Source: Harmonia axyridis
Taxonomy: Eukaryota; Arthropoda; Insecta; Coleoptera; Coccinellidae
DNA length: 64,000 nt
Assembly (NCBI RefSeq): GCF_914767665.1
Contig: NC_059501.1
Coordinates: forward strand, 51,584,798 to 51,648,797
Direction of reading: 5' to 3'
This document shows, piece after piece, positions 22,736-34,900 of this stretch (position 1 is its first letter; every line of letters starts with the position of its first letter). The position numbers were made by a program, and so were the translations under genes. The notes beneath the pieces were generated by a model, which did not search any database, had not been told where the DNA came from, and was given only the letters and a program-made list of their open reading frames with translations.

Positions 22736-24328
22736 CCTAAACATGCGGCAAAAATTCAGGGGGTTGTTCCTTGGACTATTTTAAGCATGTTTTGTCCTTG
22801 GATGATTTTTGAAGATGTTTCGAAGATACAGGGCGAACAACATTTTTCATATTTTTAAAATTAATAATAGTTTAAATAAAAATGCGTACCGCACTGTGTT
22901 TACTAAGTAGGTACAATTTATTTTTAAATTTGTTTAACAACATTCCAATTACTAAAAACGGCCAGTTTTTTGACTAAAAATTGATAAGTGCAGATGGTAA
23001 AGGAATACAGATTAAACACGGTTTTCATTTGAATTCGTTTTGTGATGTATTAGCAATTAACATTTTATCTTTGACTATTATGAATCGCTATACAAACACC
23101 GAGATGACTGACATGCATTTCATTTATGGACTTGCTGATGGAAATTCATTAAAAGCTAGGAGGTTGTACATTGAACGATTTCCTGGGCGTAATATTCCTG
23201 ACAGAAAATTGTTTCAAAATATTCATCAACGTCTGCATGAAACAGGCGCATTGAAAAAAATGGGGGGACCAGGAAAACCAAACACAGTAAGAACGGTGGA
23301 ACTGGAAGAGAATGTGCTGGACATGATCGAAGAAGACCCTAGTACTTTACTCGAAAAATTTCCAATACTTTGAATGTGAGTAATAAGACTGTTTGGAAAA
23401 TTCTTAAAGACAATTTGTTATACCCATACCATATGCAACGCGTTCAGGCACTTATTCCTACTGATTTTCCCCCACGTATTGCATTTTGTCAATGGCTTTT
23501 AACCACATTAGTTCAAATTCCTCAATTACTGACGCTGATTCTTTTTACCGATGAAGCGAATTTCTCAAGAAATCCAATAAGAAATTTTCATAACAACCAT
23601 GTATGGGCCGACGAAAATCCACATGAGGTAATTGAAAATCGTTTTCAACATCAGTTCTCATTGAATGTTTGGGTTGGTATTGTGGGTGACTGCCTAATAG
23701 GGCCGATATTTTTACCAGAAAGACTTACCGGGGACATGTATCGCAACTTTTTAGAACAAACGTTACCTCTGTTTTTGGAGGATGTACCATTGGCAATAAG
23801 ACATGCAATGTGGTTTATGCACGATGGTGCACCAGCGCATTTTAGTTTGGTTGCTCGTGAGTTTTTAACATTAACATACGGAGATCGCTGGATTGGAAGA
23901 GGTGGACCTCATTTATGGCCTGCTCGTTCCCCGGACTTAAACCCCTTAGATTATTTCCTATGGGGCCATCTAAAATCATTAGTTTATACCACTCCAGTAG
24001 AAAATGTGGAAGACTTGCGAAATCGGATCATTGCTGGGTGTAACTTAATAAGAAATGATCCTGGTGTTTTTGAAAGGGTTCGGCAGTTAATGAGGAGAAG
24101 ATTGGATGCTTGTATGCTGGCTAGAGGTGGTCATTTTCAACAGTTTTTGTAGGTTGAGTTGAATTTTCATGTAATTTTTCATAATAAAATGTTATTATCT
24201 GAAATTTTGTTTCCCCTATATCTTCGAAACAAATAGGTTTTTCAAAAATCATCAAAGGACAAAATATTCTTAGAATAGTCCAAGGAACAACCCCCTGAAT
24301 TTTTGCCGCATGTTTAGGAAACACCCTG
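22736..24328 (+). mobile_element. DD41D mariner-family transposon with long TIRs
   Basis: 1593 bp with inverted repeats of roughly 100 bp starting CAGGGTGTTTCCTAAACATG, bounded by TA (22734-22735, 24329-24330). It encodes one transposase with a frameshift. The D-to-D spacing of 41 residues places it with the DD41D lineage (rosa/VISITOR type) of Tc1/mariner, by recollection of that literature. It is nested in the THAP gene of ISL2EU-like copy 2 and is therefore younger. Confidence 0.9.
23080..24152 (+). pseudogene. Mariner (DD41D) transposase, one frameshift
   Basis: The likely start is ATG 23080 (MNRYTNTEMTDMHFIYGLAD); a longer frame back to 22981 would need a non-ATG start. The N-terminal half has paired helix-turn-helix DNA-binding regions (residues 1-95). 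The frame breaks at about 23345 (after DPST) and resumes as NVSNKTVWKILKDN from 23370. The catalytic domain is complete: FTDEANF (first Asp), MHDGAPAH (second Asp) and SPDLNPLDYFLWG (third Asp, 41 residues after the second). The stop is TAG at 24150. A single small indel is the only disruption seen, so the insertion is fairly young. Confidence 0.85.
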
Positions 24329-24334
24329 TATATG

Positions 24335-25254
24335 AGAGTTTGTTCAAAGCATTTTGAAGAGTCTGATTTTCATACACAAAGTAAGTTGTAAAAATATCAG
24401 TATCAATGGAGCTCCATGTGTAGTAATATTTTTCAATATTCAGGTAAGGAGCTGAGACACGCAGATTTGTGTTTGAGACCGAGAAAAACTAACTTGAGAC
24501 GCCGAAATTTGAAAAGAAATGCAGTCCCAACAAAAAACCTCCCTACAGGTACTCATGAGAACATAAAGAAGAAAGAAAGACGGAATTTAACTAGATATGA
24601 TCCTGTACAACAACCAATTGTAATTATATAATGATCCTTTTAAATGAAAATAAATCTAATATTTACAAAATTTTCAGTTGAAATCTGACTGTGAAGTAAT
24701 GACACAAAATCAAGATGAAAATGAACTTCATGCTCAGGTAAAGTATTGAGATATTCTAGTTGAATCAAATGATGACATTGAAATTTCAGGAAATGATTCA
24801 CAGGCCTGATGAATTGTTGGCTGCTGAAGCTCTATGTGCTTTTATCAATAAGGACAATTTGTGACAATATTACTACAACAATAAATGACTGATTTCAATA
24901 AATCAAAAGCTTAACAGCTTGACAGGGTTGAATTCTTTCGAAATGCTGAAAACTATTGAAATTTTAGTATTAAGAATAAAAAGAGAAAATTTTGTTTCAT
25001 CCCTCAATATTAGGGAAAAAATACATTTACAAAACTAAAGAATGACACGAGCTATGTTGTATTGTCTTTACTCTTTGGAAACATCAGTTCCCAAAGTATA
25101 AAAGAAATTTTTATGACATGCTAACTGTGTTAGCGACAGTATTGAAACCTGCGAGCTATCTTCCACCTATTGAGGAAATTCGTAATAATTTGCCGCAACA
25201 CTTTGAGCAATTTACTGATGTGAGAGTCATTCTTGATTGTACAGAAGAATATTT
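24335..25254 (+). pseudogene. THAP / DDE_Tnp_4 transposase exons of ISL2EU-like copy 2
   Basis: 24335-24382 encodes RVCSKHFEESDFHTQ, the CxxH end of a THAP domain. After an intron, 24445-24545 gives ELRHADLCLRPRK and AVPTKNLPT, the usual THAP C-terminal AVPT motif. Pieces near 24675-24740 and 24790-24865 follow. At 25140-25254 a segment reads YLPPIEEIRNNLPQHFEQFT followed by DVRVILDCTE, with the first catalytic Asp of DDE_Tnp_4, then a stop. The THAP first half is cut off by the mariner or a deletion, and the rest of the catalytic domain is deleted. Confidence 0.65.
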
Positions 25255-25335
25255 CTGAATATTTTTGTATTTTGCCTTTATTTCGAGTAGCAATATAGAT
25301 GTTAAATCTAAAGCTTCTGTGTAGCGAAACAGTTG

Positions 25336-25338
<3 letters not shown>

Positions 25339-25410
<72 letters not shown>
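25339..25410. repeat. (TA)n microsatellite
   Basis: About 36 uninterrupted TA units lie inside ISL2EU-like copy 2, next to the deletion that removed its SWIM/YqaJ interior. Confidence 0.95.
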
Positions 25411-25412
<2 letters not shown>

Positions 25413-25997
25413 CTGTATCCCATTTGTTACCTTTCGGTGTATGGGTTAGTTGTTATTTAAATAATAAATAAGTGGAAATAGAATAACTGTAATTTTATTT
25501 CAAAAAATATATTAATTATTCATTACAAATATGGTGTAACATTTTTTCAATATATTTTTTTGTTTGTTTTTTAGATAATGGACGATTACTCTTAAATTAG
25601 AATGAATTCACCTTCTATCACATTCCTATTATTTGGAGTTGCTTCCAAATACCGGAAATATTCAGTTAAACTGAGGAATACACTATTTTCTTTGTCCATC
25701 ATATTTCTTTCTTCACAAATAACACTCAAAATATTTTTGTTTACAATATCTTACCTTTAGCCGAAAAAGCATGCTGAAGAGGGCGCTGCCTACCCTTGAA
25801 TCGGGAATAGACCTTGACGCAGGTCCTTGCTCAATGTTCCTGACAACTGGCAGCATATATTAATCAGTGATTGACAGACACGACAGTCAACAAAATCGAA
25901 TTAATAACCTCAAAGTATTTGATTAGCATATGCTTCGAAAAACTTAATTTTCTGAATTGATACCAGTATTATCTATAATTTTATATTCTCTTGAAAA

Positions 25998-28900
25998 ATG
26001 AGTGATTCTGAGTTAGCAACATCTGTGGACAACTTGGAAATAAGAAAGCAAGAGAAAGGCGAAAAGGCATGATTCTTTATTCATCTTTATTTATTATTAA
26101 AGAAGAACTATGAATAAGATTTTTAAGTCGAATAGGTCTATTTTATTTACTATTCGTCATTCATATGCCACTTTGGTTTGTACCACCTTATTTAGAAATA
26201 TAAAAAATGCTGCAACGGCTTCATTCATAGTTTATCAAGTAGTATAAATGTAAACTTCTTGTAGGCCAAACTCAAAAAAGAAAAGAAATTGGGTGCTGGT
26301 GGTGACAAAATAACTCTGAAAGAGTTGAATCCTCTACCAGAATATATTAATGCAAGATTAAAGTTATGGGATCAACTAAAATTAAAATATAATGAGGAGT
26401 TGCTCAGTAAACCACATAACCCAATAAAAATTACATTGCCTGATGGAAAAGTAGTTGATGGCATATCTTGGCAAACAACTGCTTATGATGTAGCTAAAGG
26501 GATAAGGTAGGGTCATATAAATTTATATAATGATATGTATCAGTTATAAAGATATTTGTTTATTGATACAAATGGATCATATTTATTTAATTTCTCCTTT
26601 GCAATTATCGGTAACATCATTGATTGATGCCTGAGGAAAATCCATAATTATAAATCAGTGACAAACTACACTTACATTTCAGTATAAGGCCATAGAGTAT
26701 TTAAAATAGAGGGAGTAAATATAATTTTTACATGTCCCCAACATGGTTAGATTACGTTGTCGTATTGTGATATATTTTCAAATCCACAATTTTACTATAT
26801 CGTTTTTGTCCACCAAATACTCATTTATGAGAAATTGAATGTTTACTTTCTTATATCTGAATTGTTTTTTTGCTCCTTGTTTCATAACTTTCTCTGTTTC
26901 AGGCATGTTCTTGTCGTTTGCGTTTCTAAGAATTTTGTATCATTTGTGGTTCATGTTGGGGGCAAAATTCGCTAACTGAAAATGACATATGCTCCCTCTA
27001 TCTATGTTTATTACTCTGAGGGTTAGGCTATTATAAGGTAATTTTGCCAACTCTACAAGTGACCTTGAAAGATCATCGAGCGGTATCTTGAATTTGTAGC
27101 TATGTTCGGAAAGTACATCAGGTGTTTGAAGAATATATCGATTTAAGGCAGATAGTCAATTTCCCGCGAACAATGGTTATTATAATCTAACAGATTGACC
27201 TTAATATCACAGATTACTAGTCTTTGCTAATATATTGCATTTGTATACGACAGCTACACCAAAGGATTTTGGTGTAGTGATTATTAACGTGAATATTTCC
27301 CTCCTGTCAAAAACTCTATGTATATGGAGAACAATTATCGAAAATTACAGCGATAATTGCATTGTAGGAAGCGAAACAGCACTGCGATAATTGTTCTGTT
27401 CATAGATGCATAGTTTCTATGCATCTTACACAGTTCGAATCTATGGCAATTACATTCTACATCAGTCCGACAAGTAATGTAACAGTTTATTCGGGAAATA
27501 TTCCCCCGAATTACACTCGTGCATAAAAATGACCGGATAATTTCGCATTCCAGCGTGTTTTCTTTGAAAAACTGCAGTTTTCATGACAACACGCTGTCAT
27601 GCAAAATTATCGGTAATTTTGATGCACTTGTGCAATTACTTACGATAATAATCATCTTGGTTTATATGGTCAAATTTTATTTTATCTTATCCTTCAAAAT
27701 GAGCTTTATAATACGAACTCATTTTGAGTTTAACCCTAATTGTGGATCCAGCGTAAATCTCCAGTGACGAAGAAATTTGAGGAAAGGAAGTGACTCCACA
27801 TTTTTGTTTTGCGACTCCCTTAAGGCATAAAATGGTGCGCGAAAAGAAAACTACTTAAAAACATTTGTGAAACCTTCAATATACCAAGCAGTTGAAATTT
27901 GAAAATACTGTCGGACGGATGGTAATGTATTTGCAAAAAGCAGTAGAGTTAGAGTTTAATTAATGGTGGATTTATGCACCAGTCCTAAGAACTAAGACTA
28001 AACCTAAGCACTAAAAACTAAGAATTGAACGTTAACAAATCAATGAGGGCGTTTGTGCACGTTTCCTAAGAACTAACACTAGCAAGCCATTAGCCAACTG
28101 TTAACTAACAACTAAGGGCTCAGGTAAAATATAGAAGTGCGCGTGCACCGCATAGAATTTCAATATTAACGAGTACCAGTTTCTATCATTTTATGTTCTT
28201 TATTCGTGTTTATCGATGAAAAGTATTAAGTGTATTTGAAGAAATTAAATTGAATTTTTTCACAATAAATATAAATGTCAAACATCAAAGTATAGAACAA
28301 ATAGAAAGTAGTTCGAGCACGTGCGCATGCCTCAACTAAGAACTAACAAGAGAGTGCATAAACGCCACTGAATTCTTAGGTTTAGTTCTTAGTTGATAGT
28401 TCTTAGTTCTTAGGTACCGTGCATAAATCCACCATAAGAATAAACTGTGTGCACAAACTGGCAACAAAAACCGTGAAATGTCATTATCGAAGCATGCGCA
28501 TGCTATAAACACAAATCCACTTGTAGATTGAGTAATGGTGGGTTTATACATCATTACTAAGAACTACGAACTAATAACTAAACTAATAACTAAGAATTCA
28601 GTGGCGTTTATGCACTCTCTTGTTAGTTCTTAGTTAAGGAATGCGCACATACTCGAACTACTTTCTATTTGTTCTATAGTTTGATGTTTGACATTGATAT
28701 TTATTGTGAAAAAATTAAATTTAATTTTTTCCAACACACCTAATACTTTTCATCGATAAACACGAATAAAGAACATAAAATGATAGAAGCTGGTACTCGT
28801 TAATATTGAAATTCTATGTGGCGCACGTGCACTTCTATATATTTTATTCACAATAAATATCAAAGTATAGAACAAATAGAAAGTAGTTCGAGCACGTGCG

Positions 28901-31900
28901 CATGCCTTAACTAAGAACTAACAAGAGAGTGCATAAACACCACTGAATTCTTAGGTTTAGTTCTTAGTTCTTAGTCCTTAGTTCTTAGGTACGGGGTACG
29001 GTGCATAAATCACCATTAGCGTTGAATTCTTAGTTCTTAGGTTTAGTCTTAGTTCTTAGGAATGGTGCATAAACCCACCATAAGATTACCTAATATAAAA
29101 ACACAGCCGAGATTGCCAGGAACTAAGTTTGACAACGCCGCAAAAAGATGGTGGGCGTAAGCCTACAATGGGCATATGCTTCAATGGTTAGCGCGGAAGA
29201 TACGTTGTATTTTGAACGTAGCAACGTTATTAAACGTTTATTTCCAAGGAATACATCCCTTACTCATCAATAAATTCAATACCCACATATAAATATTTTA
29301 ATTGAATAATTGAAAGCTTACTTTTCAATTAATTGAACAGCAGGAACCACAAGAAGGTGTCTAATTCTTGAAATAAATAAAAATTCTTAAAATATTCTCA
29401 AAATTAATAACCACCAAAAAGAAAGGCTCATTTTCATGGTGATAGTAAGAAATGTTCTTAAAACAAATAAAATATTCTTAAAATTAATAACTATCCTCAA
29501 AACATAAAGGCTCATTTTCATGGTGATAGTAACTATAGAGTAGTTTACATGGTGACAGTTGCTGCAATAGTTACCATCATTATCACACCATCGTGTTAGT
29601 ATTATCATCCTGAAAATGAGTCTGTTTACAGTAAATAACAATAAAACTATAACAACCAAATAAATGATCAAATGAAAATTTTGACATTGAATTGAAGTTT
29701 CCAGCTTTCTATTTTTCGTTAATTGTAAATTTACACAATCTATAAAATTTTGCTGAGTGGGAATATAAAATGAATGATATAGTTATTGTACTTGAGGAGT
29801 ACTTAATATTAATTCTGATAATTTGTCTGAGTTGATCTCTTATTATTTCTAGTTCTTTGGGTTTATCAAAATTTTTTAGTTGGATCAGATAAAAATTTTC
29901 TAATGAAGCCGAAGAGTTCTTTAACAATTTTAACGTAATCAATTGTAGATATGTGACCCCTGGAGTTGCAGAATGTGAACTTATATTGCTCTTTGTGGTC
30001 ACAATATGTGTTGCTGACTCGGAATTCATTGAAGGTGCATAGATCGATCATAAGCTGCCAATTATTATTCAATACGGTTTCATTGAATTTTTGCTTGATT
30101 CCAGGTAGTATTTCATTTCCTATATGGGCATTGAAATCGTCAAGTATTGATTACCATCTATTTGTCATATGGTATTGACTGAACTGTATTTTGTATATTT
30201 TCTTTAAGCTTCTTATCTTCAGGTGCGTAAATCGACAATATACTCGTATTCAATCGTTGACCCACTGCTTCCATTTTAACAACACGTAATTGTAATTTCT
30301 TCATATTGCTCTGGTACTCAGAGTAATAAACATAGATAGAGGAAGCATATGTCATTTTCAGTAAGCAAATTTTGTCCCCAACATGAACTATCAAATTTGA
30401 CATGAAGCGCGCGGAAATGCAAACATATCAGTGATATGATATTTCACTCAATTCCATAGACATGTACTGCCCCACAAAAGTTCAGGAAGTTCAGGGCTTT
30501 TTAGACTCTTCAAAATTTGTAGAACTCCCTTAACTTTTGTAGAGCATATTCCACTTAATTCCATATGTCATTCTATGTCTATGATCAATTCAGAAAACAA
30601 ACTTCAACCGTTGACAGATTGCAATGGTTGCCAAACCTTGAATTTTAGCAAACATATTCCTATAATTACTGCATTCGGTATATGCCACACCGTTCGCACT
30701 ATTCATAGACCTAATATCCATGGACCGAGTGTCACGTGATTTTTCAGAAGCTCGTAGAGGAGAAAGCATTAGAAAGAGAAGAATATATGATTTCTCCTGA
30801 TTCGAACAGAGATGCTACTGTGGGCAATCTGTCAAGAATCTAAAAGCAATAAAATAGGTGATTTATTACTCCGAGGTGGTCAAATGTCAAAATCATCTGA
30901 TTGAAAGATATAAAGACATGATGTTTATTTATACGTTTTATGAACTGAATCGAATGAAATTTACATACTTTTTTAATTTATCATTTCGATTTGCCTAATT
31001 CAATGATGGAATAAAATATGGCATATATGGATGAACTTCTACCATGTGAATCAGGAAAATTGAGAAATTTTAGACCCTACTTCTTTCGGACATTGTGGAA
31101 ACAAATCTAGACATGATGTTTATACGTTATTCAATTAAATAAAATGTACATACTTTTTTATATATTTCATTTCAAATAGCTTAATTCAATGATAAAATAA
31201 AATATATATGATGAAATTTGATCATGAATCAGGAAAATTGAGAAATTTCAGACTATATTTCTTACTGAGATTGTGGAGATAGAACAGGATTAAATTGAAC
31301 AATGGCAATGAAATAAAAAAAAGGAACTTTTTTCAGGAACCAACAAAACTTATTGGCTATAATGTGGAAATAAGTAATAATGGTCATTTCTATCAACTTA
31401 GGTGTTTCGAGTTGAAATTCTGAAAGTCTTTTCTTCTCATAAAATAAATCTAGTACCAAATTTTGACTGAAAATGTCTCTTCTTCTCACTAGATTCTCCC
31501 AAAATAAAAGCCCACTGACTTGGAAGCAAAATTCGTAAGCTAATATTCACTATCACTTTCGTTATATTCAAATTTCAATTACCTTTGGGAGAGAGGTTAT
31601 ATTGTTCTCTTTCTCTAAGGCAATAAATCAAGAGAGTTGACAGACTGCCCACAAGATGTTCCATCTTATTCGTTCTCCCGACTTCTCTCTCTAACGCGAC
31701 GTCCATGGATATTAGGTCTAGAGATGAGCGATACCGTGATTTCTAGATCACGTTGTGAAACGTTCCTGTTCCTTTATAGTATAGGATCCCGATATAGAAC
31801 GACCTTCACCGAGATGCTTATTTGATAAAACGTATTTTATATTTAATTTAACATGTCAATGAATATATCACATATGGGTTGCCTAACAAATTTTAGTCCA

Positions 31901-34900
31901 GAGTAGGTTTAATTAATAATAAAACAAAATTTTTTTTTCTAACATTTCACCGGTTTGCTTATTAGATAAATTCTATACCAATCGAAAGTATGAAGCCCAT
32001 AGAATGTGCAAACGTTAGGTTGCCTATTTTTTTCCGGTCACAACTCTCGGTTGCCAGGTATAAACAGGTCAATTTATACTAGCATTTTGCAACGGTCTGA
32101 CTATTTAATCAAAATCAATATGATTAAAGATTATTTTATTATGAACACGGTGGTATAGGGTTGCCTGCGAAAAATCAGTCCAGAATCCCGGTTGTCGAAT
32201 TTTAAAAAGTTAAATATTGCTGCGAGTGAGGACACAGCATAGCAACTGTTTGAAGTCCGTCCAGTGAAAGAAAGAGAGTGCGCATGCTATTTGTTCTTGG
32301 AAATGAAAAGGATATATGCGTGCATTATTTTGGAGCAGATAATTATCAAAATAGATGAATAGTTATTTAATTTTTTTTTAATCAATTAATTATTTATGTG
32401 TGTATATTTTTTATGTGACACTAAATGAAAAGGATAGCGTGTATGCGTGCATCATTTTGGAGTAGATAATTTTTGAAATAGAGGAATAGTCAATTAATTA
32501 TTTATGTGTGTATATTTTTTATGTGACACTAAAGAATCTTTACTAAAAAAGAAGATTATAGTAATACATATATAATACTAATCTTGCAAATTTCATCTTT
32601 ATTATTAGACGACAAAATGAAAAACAACAATCAAAAAATACTTCTGTTCTTCATGAAAAATTATAAATACAAAATTTTTTTGAAATTATTCAGGTTCCGA
32701 GTCATCGGACATATAACTATGATCTCCAACTTCTGAATCTTCTTCGTCATCATCACTCTCCGTTTCAGTTCTTTCGACAATGTCTTCTATATTCAAAGGT
32801 GTATGATCCCCAATGAATCCTACTGGTTTAAAATATTCATCTAAGAACCAACCGCAGTTCTCAGGCTGAAGTTTCACGCATATTGGATCCGTTGCATTAA
32901 GCCACATGGAATTTACAAAAATAGTTCGTGAAATTTTTTGAATTAATGATATCCAGCATGGTGGAATGGAGTTGGAGTCGAAGCCTTTTATTTTTTCTAA
33001 GAAGTGCTCACTGTCTTCTTTGGCAGAATAATTTTTCATAAAAATGCGATATCTCATGCGAAAATAAAATAATATTTTATTTCAAAATTTGAACGACAAA
33101 AAAAAAGGAGAAAAAAACCGAACAGAAACAAATAGGATCAAAATAGCAAATATAAACAAACAAATTTATATATTTAAATAAACAAAAGGATATAAATAGA
33201 AATAAAAACTAAAATCTTTCAGATAAAAATAACATTAAATGAAGAAATGAATTACTACAGTTGAACATAAAAAAACTTATTGAAAAATCAGTATCAATCT
33301 GCAGTCAAATCATCGTCTTTAACATCCATACATAAATTTTCACTATCCATCGAATCGAGCATATTTTTTGTAGGTTGAAAACGACAACAATCACCTATCT
33401 CTTTAAGTCCTTCTTTAGCATGTTATAATAATGCTATATTTTTATTTAGAAATCTGTTTCTATTTTTTGTTTTGATGCGGTTAATAGCCGAAAATATTCT
33501 CTTGCATTTGGCATTCGAAATCTGAAATATGCAGCCACCCAAATTTGTCGATGAAATTCCAGTTAGACATATTTTTTTCCACTGAATAGAATACCAAATG
33601 TGAGATAATGGTATATTTTCAACGGAAGTTTACACACCACCTGTTTTCAATGAGGCACCCTTCGGATATTCCATCATTCTTCGTATTTATTCTCAGCCGA
33701 CAGAAGTTTTATGATTTTATTATGTTTAAGTAGGTACGTTCTTCTAGAAACACGTAGAACGTAGAACCTCAATGAGAATGAACAATGAATTGATTCATAG
33801 ATACAGTCTAGACATCCGAATTTCCATATTCCCAATCGCCTCCGTTATATTTTTAAGACTACCAAAATCTACTGAAATCTACCAAAGGATTTCTTCCTAC
33901 TAAAAACTCCATGAAAATGCGAAAAATCTACTAAAAAAGTAGATTTCTACTAAATCTGGTCACACTGTATACGAGTCTATCGCTATCCTTTTCATTTCCA
34001 AGAACAAATAGCATGCGCACTCTCTTTCTTTCACTGGACGGACTTCAAACAGCTGCTATGCTGTGTCCTCACTCGCAATAATATTTAACTTTTTAAAATT
34101 CGACAACCGGGATTCTGGACTGATTTTTCGCAGGCAACCCTATACCACCGTGTTCATAATAAAATAATCTTTAATCATATTGATTTTGATTAAATAGTCA
34201 GACCGTTGCAAAATGCTAGTATTGATTGACTTGTTTATACCTGGCAACCGAGAGTTGTGACCGAAAAAAAATAGGCAACCTAACGTTTGCACATTCTATG
34301 GGCTTCATACTTTCGATTGGTATAGAATTTATCTAATAAGCAAACCGGTGAAATGTTCGAAAAAAAATTTTTTTTTAATTATTAATTAAACCTACTCTGG
34401 ACTAAAATTTGTTAGGCAACCCATATGTGATATATTCATTGACATGTTAAATTAAATATAAAATACGTTTTATCAAATAAGCATCTCGGTGAAGGTCGTT
34501 CTATATCGGGATCTTAGACTATTATGATATCAGTGAAATTAAAGTGTGACGGTGATCACCGTTTAGGTATCGTATTCGGTTTGAGTCCGTTCCCCGTTCC
34601 GCAGCACTGGGAGTGGGGTCACCCCACTACCAGTGCTGTACGGAACGTTCGCTAACCAAATCCGATACCTAAACGGTGATCACGCTTTAATTTCACTGAT
34701 ATCACAAGGAACAGGAACGTTCACGTTTCACAACGCTGAGCACGGACCGTGCTTGCTATTATTATTTGTATGAATCACCCAAACCTCAGCTCTTTTGTCT
34801 TTCTGTTAATTCTTCAGAGGTAACAGATTTGTGGAATATGGATATGAATAATTTTGGACATCGAAAAATAAATAATACCTACAAATACAATAATTCACAT

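Larger units (their letters stand above)
22585..25805 (+). mobile_element. ISL2EU-like DNA transposon, copy 2 (inverted relative to copy 1)
   Basis: The ends AGCGATTCAAG (22585) and CTTGAATCGGG (25805) match copy 1. 22585-22735 equals the reverse complement of about 6605-6740, 25430-25560 that of about 6215-6345, and 25555-25805 that of 3714-3975. It keeps transposase pieces on the plus strand that copy 1 lost, but has lost the SWIM/YqaJ interior. A DD41D mariner sits in it at 22736-24328. A direct target duplication is not evident. It ends 192 bp before the threonyl-tRNA synthetase ATG. Confidence 0.7.
26925..30425. repeat. Inverted repeat pair in synthetase intron 2
   Basis: About 26925-27030 (including AAAATGACATATGCTCCCTC) is the inverted equivalent of about 30310-30425. 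A third, poorer copy of the motif is near 26685-26750. The pair brackets 3.3 kb containing 27060-27960 (no recognisable feature), two MITEs and an endonuclease fragment. It may mark the ends of an older composite element or separate fragments of one repeat family. Confidence 0.5.
31755..34740. repeat. Long inverted repeat, arms of more than 500 bp
   Basis: 31776-32315 matches the reverse complement of 33984-34513 with only scattered differences. Beyond the 34526-34703 insertion, the arms resume (CGTTGTGAAACG at 31753 against CGTTTCACAACG near 34722). The arms enclose about 1.7 kb of hAT sequence. It looks like a foldback element, or a hAT that was captured between two inverted copies. Confidence 0.8.

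Noticed and set aside
26757..26975. Possible extra exon in synthetase intron 2
   Set aside because: Exons 2 and 3 already join seamlessly in the conserved GISQGLADN segment, and this frame overlaps a repeat seen at 30.3 kb.
27964..29080. CRISPR-like array of TAAGAACTAAG repeats
   Set aside because: The boxes are short, irregularly spaced and in both orientations within MITE ends of a eukaryotic genome.
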